From NCBI GenBank assembly GCA_017473705.1, contig JAFUJQ010000009.1, positions 1 through 41,493 on the forward strand: 41,493 bases of DNA, written 5' to 3'. This DNA comes from Bacteroidales bacterium. Lineage in GTDB: Bacteria > Bacteroidota > Bacteroidia > Bacteroidales > UBA932. The notes beneath the pieces are model-generated. The model ran no database searches. It was not told the DNA's origin and worked only from the letters and a program-made list of their open reading frames with translations. This document shows positions 33,877 through 41,493 of this stretch, piece after piece (position 1 is the first letter of the stretch; each line of letters begins with the position of its first letter). The translations under genes were made by a program, and so were the position numbers.

Positions 33877-34801
33877 GGTCGAGGATTTCCGCTGTTATTT
33901 CCTGCTGACGGCCCTTGTTGTAGGCTAGCGTAAGTTCGCCTATGAGGTCTTGTGCATTGTCGGACGCTATCTGCATTGCGAGTGTACGCGCAGCATGCTC
34001 GGCCGCATTGGCATCAAGCAGGACCGTGTATATCTTGAGCACAAGGACAAGCGGCAGAAGATGCTTTACCAGTGTCAACGGATCCGGTTCAAGGATATAG
34101 TCTATCGACTGGTCGTATTTGTCTCCCTTGTCAAAATCATGCAGAGGAAGCGGGAGATAGTTCTCGCGCACGACCGGCTGTGAGGCCGGAGAAGCGAAAT
34201 GACTATAGACCAGCACGACCTGCGAAGCTTCGCCAGAAATGAAGCTGTCCACCAACATGGAAGCCAGATCTGCAGCCGCATCATATGAAGGTTTGTCCGC
34301 AAGGACGGACCTTTCCTCCTTTATGTCATATCCGGAAGCCCTGACGGCATCCGCCATCTTACGACCGATCACATATATGTCTATATCCTCCTTTCCATAT
34401 CCCTGACTTTCAAGGATGCGTATGGTCTCCTGATATTTCTTGATGACATTGGCGTTGAAGGCGCCACAGAGAGAACTGTTGGAAGAGAGGGCGACGATTG
34501 CTATTCTCGGATATATGTCTTTCGTCGGGATCTGGTCAAGGGTGACATCCTGAAGGACGACGGCTGAATGGCCGTCAGGACTGCCGAATCCGAGGTCGTC
34601 GTGCATCGCCTTGAGAAGGTCGTTGTCCTGGAGAAGTCCTGCCAGAATATGGTGGAGCTGCTGTTCATAAGGCAGCTTGCCGCCTATTGCGGCCTGTGCC
34701 TTATGAAGCTTGGCGGAGGCCACCATCTTCATCGCCGAAGTGATCTTCAGCGTATTCTTCACAGAAGCAATCCTGCTCTTTATTTCCTTCAGTGATGACA
34801 T
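33854..34801 (-). CDS. atpG: ATP synthase F1 gamma subunit
   Basis: Central rotor shaft of F1, 315 aa (E. coli 287). The N-terminal helix ([20 protein letters not shown]) with TSAMKMVASAKLHKAQ and the C-terminal helix (ARTLAMQIASDNAQDLI, then LAYNKGRQQEITAEI) are characteristic and form the coiled coil. It is last in the operon; its ATG overlaps the atpA stop as TAATG. No terminator separates it from the convergent HAD gene, whose 3' end it overlaps. Confidence 0.97.
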   Translation of the reverse strand: MSSLKEIKSRIASVKNTLKITSAMKMVASAKLHKAQAAIGGKLPYEQQLHHILAGLLQDNDLLKAMHDDLGFGSPDGHSAVVLQDVTLDQIPTKDIYPRIAIVALSSNSSLCGAFNANVIKKYQETIRILESQGYGKEDIDIYVIGRKMADAVRASGYDIKEERSVLADKPSYDAAADLASMLVDSFISGEASQVVLVYSHFASPASQPVVRENYLPLPLHDFDKGDKYDQSIDYILEPDPLTLVKHLLPLVLVLKIYTVLLDANAAEHAARTLAMQIASDNAQDLIGELTLAYNKGRQQEITAEILDLTAATMQ

Positions 34802-36387
34802 TATCCGAGTAATCCTTTAACTATAGAAGCGGCTTCCTTTTCTATTATTGCGAAGATTTCCGGGTCTGCCTTGCCTTGTGAGAGCGGAGTCAGGACATCC
34901 TCTACATGGAATCCCCTCATCTTCTGCAGGAACGCCACCTGGAAATCATCCACCTGCTCCAGAGTGAGATCCTTCAGCAGACCCTTTGTACCGCAATACA
35001 GGATCGCCACCTGCTCTCCTACAGGCATAGGCGAATACTGTGGCTGGATAAGAAGCCTGTTGTTCTTGCGTCCCTTGTCAAGAGCCATCATGGTGATAGG
35101 ATCCATGTCGCTGCTGAACTTCGAAAAGGCCTCCAGCTCACGATATTGGGCCTGATCGATCTTCAGCGTACCGGCCACCTTCTTCATACTCTTGAGCTGA
35201 GCGCTTCCACCAACACGCGACACTGAAATTCCGACATTCACTGCCGGGCGGAATCCCTGGTTGAACAGGTCCGTCTCAAGGAATATCTGACCGTCCGTAA
35301 TCGATATCACATTGGTAGGAATGTATGCTGAAACATCACCGGCCTGCGTCTCGATGACAGGCAGCGCGGTCAGCGAGCCTCCTGCCCTGACCTTGCCCTG
35401 AAGTGACACCGGAAGGTCATTCATCTTCTCTGCAACCTCATGCTGACCAATAATCTTGGCAGCCCTCTCCAGAAGTCTTGAATGCAGATAGAATATATCT
35501 CCCGGATAGGCTTCTCGGCCAGACGGACGGCGAAGAATCAAGGACACCTCACGGTATGCCACCGCCTGCTTCGAGAGGTCGTCATAGACCACAAGGGCAT
35601 GGCGTCCTGTGTCACGGAAGTACTCGCCTATCGCTGCTCCTGCGAACGGAGCGTAATAGCGTAGGGCTGCTGGGTCCGCGGCTGTGGCAGCCACCACTAT
35701 GGTATAGTCCAATGCACCCTTTTCCTTGAGCGTCTGCACTATGCTGGCAATCGTCGATCCTTTCTGACCTATGGCCACATAGATGCAATAAACAGGCGCT
35801 CCTGACTCATATGCCGAACGCTGATTGAGTATCGTGTCTATGGCTATTGCTGTCTTTCCGGTCTGGCGGTCACCGATTATGAGTTCACGCTGGCCTCTGC
35901 CTATCGGAATCATGGAATCTATGGCCTTTAGTCCTGTCTGAAGAGGCTCAGTCACAGGCTGGCGGAAGATCACACCGGGAGCCTTCCTCTCGAGAGGCAT
36001 CCCGACCAGTTCTCCTCCTATCCTGCCCTTGCCGTCAAGGGGCTCTCCAAGTGGGTTCACGACACGTCCCACCATGCCTTCGCCGACATTCAGCGATGCA
36101 ATCCTGCGTGTGCGCTTGACGGTCATTCCTTCCTTGATCTTGTCTGTAGGACCAAGCAGGACAGCTCCGACATTGTCCTCTTCAAGGTTCATCACGACGG
36201 CCTTGATGCCGTCATCGAACTCGAGGAGTTCACCAGCCTCGGCCTTCAGCAGGCCATTGATCCTGACTACTCCATCACTCACCTGCAGGACGGTACCGAC
36301 TTCCTCGAAACGAAGGTCAGTGTCTATGTCCTTGAGCTGTTCAAGCAGGACATCCGATATTTCAGACGGTCTGATTGTATCTGACAT
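34801..36387 (-). CDS. atpA: ATP synthase F1 alpha subunit
   Basis: Non-catalytic nucleotide-binding subunit of F1, 528 aa. It has the Walker A motif [11 protein letters not shown] (about 170-180), [20 protein letters not shown] (Walker B region), [20 protein letters not shown] and the arginine-finger segment [16 protein letters not shown] (about 380). Located between atpH (8-base gap) and atpG (1-base overlap). Confidence 0.98.
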   Translation of the reverse strand: MSDTIRPSEISDVLLEQLKDIDTDLRFEEVGTVLQVSDGVVRINGLLKAEAGELLEFDDGIKAVVMNLEEDNVGAVLLGPTDKIKEGMTVKRTRRIASLNVGEGMVGRVVNPLGEPLDGKGRIGGELVGMPLERKAPGVIFRQPVTEPLQTGLKAIDSMIPIGRGQRELIIGDRQTGKTAIAIDTILNQRSAYESGAPVYCIYVAIGQKGSTIASIVQTLKEKGALDYTIVVAATAADPAALRYYAPFAGAAIGEYFRDTGRHALVVYDDLSKQAVAYREVSLILRRPSGREAYPGDIFYLHSRLLERAAKIIGQHEVAEKMNDLPVSLQGKVRAGGSLTALPVIETQAGDVSAYIPTNVISITDGQIFLETDLFNQGFRPAVNVGISVSRVGGSAQLKSMKKVAGTLKIDQAQYRELEAFSKFSSDMDPITMMALDKGRKNNRLLIQPQYSPMPVGEQVAILYCGTKGLLKDLTLEQVDDFQVAFLQKMRGFHVEDVLTPLSQGKADPEIFAIIEKEAASIVKGLLG

Positions 36388-36394
36388 ATTCAGT

Positions 36395-36949
36395 TTATAC
36401 TATTCGGTTGTTTTTATCTATCAGTTCGCGGCGGATGCGACGGATCTGCTCCTGAACGCTGGCATCGAGGCGCATTCCGTCAATCTCGACTATGAATCCT
36501 CCCAGCAGGTCCGGCCTCAGGTCCTCCTCGATCTGTACAGTGGCTCCTGTGCGCTGCGACAGCATGGTTTCCAGCCTCTCCCTGAGGCCTGGAACATGCT
36601 CCGCAGATACCAGACGGCCGACTTTTATGCCTGCATTCTGTCTATACTGGTCTATGAACGAATACAGCATTCTCTGGAAGAGAGGCATCCTCTTATGTTC
36701 ATACACAAGAGCTGCGAACCTCTTCATCCCGTCGGAGACAGGCGCCTCAAGGGCGGCCTCCATAAGCTCCAGCTTGCGGTCCAGGTCCACTTCAGGATGC
36801 TTGCGTACATAGTCGGAAAACTGCTGCACCTGCTGCATCTTCTGCACGAGCAGGCAAGCCTGGGAATATACTTTCTCCCCGGCGCCCGACTCCTGCACAT
36901 ACTTCAGCAGGGCCTTTGCATATCTCGCGGCTATGACTCCTTCATTCAT
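36395..36949 (-). CDS. atpH: ATP synthase delta subunit (OSCP)
   Basis: Peripheral-stalk subunit linking F1 to subunit b, 184 aa. It has the helical N-terminal domain ([18 protein letters not shown]), then the C-terminal segment [20 protein letters not shown] typical of delta/OSCP. Its start overlaps the atpF stop by 4 bases. Confidence 0.95.
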   Translation of the reverse strand: MNEGVIAARYAKALLKYVQESGAGEKVYSQACLLVQKMQQVQQFSDYVRKHPEVDLDRKLELMEAALEAPVSDGMKRFAALVYEHKRMPLFQRMLYSFIDQYRQNAGIKVGRLVSAEHVPGLRERLETMLSQRTGATVQIEEDLRPDLLGGFIVEIDGMRLDASVQEQIRRIRRELIDKNNRIV

Positions 36950-37431
36950 ATCTCGTCAGCAAGCCTTTCTGCATATTCCTTCTGCGCCGTATCACCGGAA
37001 AGTTCCTTTCTGATGACCTTCTCGGCAATGGCAAGCGATATGGCAGCGACCTCGTTGCGAACTTCCTTCATGGCAGCATCCTGCTCCTCACGGATTCTCT
37101 TGCGCGCATCATCCATGATCTTCTGAGCCTCAGCACGCGCCTGCTCCTGGGCAGCAGCGATCATACGGTCACGCTCTGCCGCAGTCTCCTGCAGGAGGCG
37201 TGTCTGCTCCGCACGCGTCTGTGCCAGAAGGCGCTCGTGCTCCTGCTGCAGGCCCGCCAGGGCCTCCTCAGCAGCACGCGCCGACTCAAGCGCATCACTG
37301 ATACGCTTGTTGCGCTTCTCCACCATTCCTGTGATGATCGGGAAACCGAACTTGGCAAGAACGAAGAAGACGATCGCGAAGATTATGGTCATCCAGAAGA
37401 TGAGACCACTGTCCGGCAACATCAGGTTCAT
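36946..37431 (-). CDS. atpF: ATP synthase Fo b subunit
   Basis: Peripheral-stalk subunit, 161 aa. One N-terminal membrane helix (FWMTIIFAIVFFVLAKF) is followed by a long charged coiled coil rich in Ala, Glu, Arg and Gln (EKRNKRISDALESARAAEEA). It lies 13 bases after atpE and overlaps atpH. Confidence 0.96.
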   Translation of the reverse strand: MNLMLPDSGLIFWMTIIFAIVFFVLAKFGFPIITGMVEKRNKRISDALESARAAEEALAGLQQEHERLLAQTRAEQTRLLQETAAERDRMIAAAQEQARAEAQKIMDDARKRIREEQDAAMKEVRNEVAAISLAIAEKVIRKELSGDTAQKEYAERLADEI

Positions 37432-37444
37432 ATCCCGAGACTGA

Positions 37445-37702
37445 TTACATTACGATTGCCATCAGGCAGGCGATGATTGCGAAAAGGCAGGCTCCCTCCA
37501 CGAGAGCGCCGATGATGAGCATCGCTGTGCGGATGTTTCCGGCAGCCTCAGGCTGACGTGCGATGGCCTCCATTGCAGACTGACCGATCTTTCCGATACC
37601 GAATGCCGCAGCAATCGCCGCGATGCCGGCGCCTACGGCACCTGCTACTTTGCCCCATGCGACTGCTCCTGCAGCCTGTAGTAAGATTGTTGAGAGTAAC
37701 AT
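37445..37702 (-). CDS. atpE: ATP synthase Fo c subunit
   Basis: Rotor-ring subunit, 85 aa, a two-helix hairpin with the loop ARQPEA and the ion-carrying carboxylate Glu69 (GALVEGA) in helix 2. The Gln and Ser/Thr side chains that build the Na+ site in Na+-type rings are not at the matching positions (Ile-Gly region and Gly70), so H+ coupling is the simpler prediction. Lies between atpB and atpF. Confidence 0.96.
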   Translation of the reverse strand: MLLSTILLQAAGAVAWGKVAGAVGAGIAAIAAAFGIGKIGQSAMEAIARQPEAAGNIRTAMLIIGALVEGACLFAIIACLMAIVM

Positions 37703-37721
37703 AATTATGTTGTTTTAGTAT

Positions 37722-38816
37722 TTAAGTCCTCGTTACGCCTTGCTCACTCGGATCGACAGGATGAGCAGACTCCTCCTGTCGAGAAAGCCCTATGAACACA
37801 GCCGACAACATAGTGAACACGTAGGCCTGGATGAAGGCCACGAGGAGCTCAAGGCAGTCCATGAAGACGCCGAAGAGCATCGCTATCACTGTCATCGAGC
37901 CGTTGATCACCGGTCCCAGCTTCACCGTCACAAATATGACAGCCACCAGTCCCAGGATCATGGCATGTCCCGCCATGATGTTGGCAAAAAGCCTGACCAT
38001 CAGAGAGAACGGCTTTGAAATCATTCCAAAGAGCTCTATCGTCTGCATTATCGGTATAGGAAACTTCAGGAATACCGGAACATCCGGCCATAGAATCTCC
38101 TTCCAATAATGTCTGTTTCCAAATATGTTTATCGCAAAGAAGGTGCATAAGGCAAGCACCATCGTCACTGCGATGTTTCCGGTCACGTTCGCTCCTCCTG
38201 GAAAGAAAGGTACTATGCCGAGCAGGTTGCTCAGGAAGATGAAGAAGAAGACCGTAAGCAGGTATGGAGCATATTTCCTGTAGCAATGCTCTCCTATCGA
38301 CGGCTTTATCAGGTCGTCATTCACCATCATGACCATCATCTCCATAAGGCCTGCGAAGCCCTTCGGAGCGCCTTCCTCGGCTGCATCGTGCTTTCTGTAC
38401 CATCTTGCAGCACCCAGCACCAAAGCTATCAGCAGCAAGGCTGTAAACATAAGCGATGCAACATTCTTGGTTATGGATATGTCAAACGGGCGGGCAAGCG
38501 TCCCGTCTGCCATCTGTTCCACTATCTTTCCTTCATAGCGGCCCTCCTCCGCCAGGAAAAGGCCTTCATATTCATGTCCATGCTCCACTTTGGATGACAT
38601 GAACACATGCCATCCTGTGCTGCTGTGCACGATGCAAGGCAAAGGTATGGTCACATGGCTTCCGTTCCAGTCGGTGATATGCCATCCGTACGAGTCCCCG
38701 ATGTGCCCGAAAAGCATTTCAGCCACATCAACCTCGCCCTCCTGCGCCTCGGCGGCAGAAAGAGGGACGACAAAAGCCATCATGACAATGGCCGATATGA
38801 CTTTCAGCCATTTCAT
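37722..38816 (-). CDS. atpB: ATP synthase Fo a subunit with long N-terminal periplasmic extension
   Basis: Stator subunit forming the proton half-channels, 364 aa against 271 in E. coli. A signal-peptide-like start (MKWLKVISAIVMMAFVVPLS) and about 100 extra polar residues precede the first Fo membrane segment, a known Bacteroidota trait. The essential Arg is in FSLMVRLFANIMAGH (about 274). Partner residues are in FMDCLELLVAFIQAYVFTML. Its start overlaps the atpC stop by 4 bases. Confidence 0.96.
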   Translation of the reverse strand: MKWLKVISAIVMMAFVVPLSAAEAQEGEVDVAEMLFGHIGDSYGWHITDWNGSHVTIPLPCIVHSSTGWHVFMSSKVEHGHEYEGLFLAEEGRYEGKIVEQMADGTLARPFDISITKNVASLMFTALLLIALVLGAARWYRKHDAAEEGAPKGFAGLMEMMVMMVNDDLIKPSIGEHCYRKYAPYLLTVFFFIFLSNLLGIVPFFPGGANVTGNIAVTMVLALCTFFAINIFGNRHYWKEILWPDVPVFLKFPIPIMQTIELFGMISKPFSLMVRLFANIMAGHAMILGLVAVIFVTVKLGPVINGSMTVIAMLFGVFMDCLELLVAFIQAYVFTMLSAVFIGLSRQEESAHPVDPSEQGVTRT

Positions 38817-39067
38817 AGTTCAGCACATACAGTTACCTTATTGAATGCGATCTCGACGAATCCCGACTCTATCTCTACATTTTCCGTTATGCCTCCGCTC
38901 ACAAAGACGATTTTGCCGGCCTCCAGGGACGAGATGAGGGGCGCGTGGTCCTTCAGGACCATGAACGAGCCCTTGCTGCCAGGCAGAGTCACCTTGCAGA
39001 CCATCTTCTCGAGCACAATCTTCTCGGGAGAATATATTGTCAGAAATATATTGTCGGATGCAGCCAT
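38813..39067 (-). CDS. atpC: ATP synthase F1 epsilon subunit, short form
   Basis: 84 aa, covering only the N-terminal beta-sandwich (TIYSPEKIVLEKMVCKVTLP, GSFMVLKDHAPLISSLEAG). The C-terminal helical hairpin that inhibits ATP hydrolysis in E. coli is absent, so that mode of regulation is not possible here. Short forms like this are usual in Bacteroidota. It is 7 bases after atpD. Confidence 0.95.
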   Translation of the reverse strand: MAASDNIFLTIYSPEKIVLEKMVCKVTLPGSKGSFMVLKDHAPLISSLEAGKIVFVSGGITENVEIESGFVEIAFNKVTVCAEL

Positions 39068-39074
39068 TATTTTT

Positions 39075-40628
<1,554 letters not shown>

Positions 40629-40684
40629 TCAAATAATCAGTCTGAATAATTCTAAAATATGGTCTAAGACTACTCTAAAGGAGT

Positions 40685-41113
40685 CTATTTTTCTTTTTGA
40701 AACTTAGTATCAATGAGATAATCAACAGAATATCTTCCTGGCCCTGTTAAAAGCAAAACAATGAAGAGAATAAGATAAATCAAGGAAAGTTCGCCCTCTG
40801 GAAACATTCCGTCATGAATATCAAAGAATGCAACAGCCATTGAGGCTATCATCGGTAGTAGAATGATTCTCTCCATCAGGCCTGCTATCAGAAAAAGGGA
40901 ACAGGCAAATTCACAGAAAATACTGACCATCAAGGTCATATAACTGCCGAATCCAAATACACTCGGATAAGTTTCAGACAAGGTATTGAAATTGATCATC
41001 TTGTCAAGTCCATGAGTAAAGAAAAGCACTCCGAAGAAAACACGCAGCGCAAGAATCAGTAGAGAAACAACCTTCTCCCTGCAATACTGTGGAAACAAAT
41101 AATTATAAAACAT
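40685..41113 (-). CDS. DoxX-family membrane protein
   Basis: Small inner-membrane protein, 142 aa with four hydrophobic segments (LLILALRVFFGVLFFTHG; YMTLMVSIFCEFACSLFLIA; IILLPMIASMAVAFFDIH; LIYLILFIVLLLTG). The pattern LRVFFGVLFFTHGLDKM and FCEF match the DoxX family, whose members are linked to redox or thiosulfate metabolism, but no function is clear for this one. It lies 90 bases upstream of atpD on the same strand. A readthrough into the atp operon is possible. Confidence 0.8.
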   Translation of the reverse strand: MFYNYLFPQYCREKVVSLLILALRVFFGVLFFTHGLDKMINFNTLSETYPSVFGFGSYMTLMVSIFCEFACSLFLIAGLMERIILLPMIASMAVAFFDIHDGMFPEGELSLIYLILFIVLLLTGPGRYSVDYLIDTKFQKEK

Positions 41114-41169
41114 AACAGTCCGTTTTAAAGTTCACGAACCATCATTTCAAATATTTCGCCAAACTGCTC

Positions 41170-41280
41170 CTGGCGCTCATCTCCCTGCAGCCCAGCTACT
41201 TACGCAAAGCTCGTGCTCCCCGTCGGCGGCACGAGCTTTCTGCAACGCGCTGACCGTCAGTGCGTTAGCCGCCAGCGGCC
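41170..41280. repeat. Gene-end hairpin repeat, copy 4
   Basis: An 11-bp stem (AAAGCTCGTGC 41206-41216 with 41229-41239) is followed by CTGCAACGCGCTGACCGTCA and GTTAGCCGCCAGCGG, matching copies 1-3. It lies downstream of the minus-strand rRNA operon terminator. The stretch 41281-41359 is GC-rich with a short direct repeat (ACACGCTGCC twice near 41330 and 41343) and no gene. Confidence 0.7.
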
Positions 41281-41359
41281 GGGCGGGTGCCCCTCGCGGA
41301 TGTACCGACCTGGTGAGGAACGGGGCCGAACACGCTGCCAGACACGCTGCCGGACGCAC

Positions 41360-41398
41360 AAAAAAAAGACCTCCGGAGTCGAATGACTTCGAAGGTCT
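41360..41398 (-). terminator. rRNA operon terminator
   Basis: A 14-bp stem with two G:T pairs (41367-41380 with 41385-41398, loop of four) is followed on the minus strand by eight T. It lies about 10 bases after the end of the 5S gene. Confidence 0.9.
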
Positions 41399-41408
41399 AT
41401 AGAAGAAA

Positions 41409-41493
<85 letters not shown>

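Noticed and set aside
36029-37126. 365-aa open frame on the plus strand opposite atpA, atpH and atpF
   Set aside because: Spans three well-supported ATP synthase genes on the other strand; Ser/Leu-rich shadow with no domain.
40665-40695. Hairpin with a T-rich tail on the plus strand near the DoxX stop
   Set aside because: No plus-strand gene ends here; the T-run is the complement of lysine codons in the DoxX gene, and the minus-strand side has no T-run.
41177-41359. 60-aa open frame on the minus strand between DoxX and the 5S gene
   Set aside because: Lies across the hairpin repeat copy and GC-rich spacer; no family similarity or plausible start signal.

Overview
This window comes from a member of the Bacteroidales (Bacteroidota); the sequence does not settle the genus. 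The evidence is two SusC/SusD outer-membrane pairs with a SusE/F-like lipoprotein and a BACON-domain amylase lipoprotein, the ATP synthase gene order beta-epsilon-a-c-b-delta-alpha-gamma, a short epsilon subunit, a subunit a with a long N-terminal extension, and many promoters with the TAnnTTTG -7 box typical of this phylum.

Region 1 (1-17150, minus strand) is a starch/alpha-glucan utilisation locus. Reading in the direction of transcription it contains an inner-membrane sugar MFS transporter, SusC, SusD, a six-module SusE/F-like starch-binding lipoprotein and a GH13 amylase lipoprotein. After a terminator come a decayed hicA with intact hicB, then a second, paralogous SusC/SusD pair and a terminal hairpin. 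A LytS/LytTR-type two-component system (17344-19492, plus) is divergent from the sus operon and is the only regulator seen here; no SusR or hybrid two-component regulator is present. Convergent to it is a minus-strand group: MATE exporter, organophosphate-type MFS transporter and the 4-alpha-glucanotransferase malQ. Together these could bind starch at the surface, cut it, import oligosaccharides, carry them across the inner membrane and rearrange them in the cytoplasm. The periplasmic SusA/SusB-type enzymes are not in the window.

Region 2 (24938-33876) is mostly housekeeping: rsgA, a short-chain prenyl diphosphate synthase, a TrhP-like U32 protein, recO, rdgB, a CtpA-type protease and a HAD phosphatase. 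It is interrupted by a roughly 720-bp noncoding stretch with several RNA- or MITE-like structures, followed by an Rpn-family PD-(D/E)XK nuclease gene.

Region 3 (33854-41113, minus) is the complete F1Fo ATP synthase operon, preceded by a DoxX-family membrane protein gene. The window ends inside a minus-strand 5S rRNA gene with its rRNA-operon terminator.

The main observations for follow-up are: (a) a SusE/F-type starch-binding module embedded inside the GH13 catalytic domain; (b) a LytTR-like paired direct repeat in front of the sensor kinase/sus operon, with a similar one upstream of the Rpn gene; (c) a four-copy gene-end hairpin repeat; (d) a multi-stem RNA-like element ending in an intrinsic terminator upstream of rpn; and (e) a hicA toxin that has lost its catalytic middle while its palindromic operator and hicB remain.
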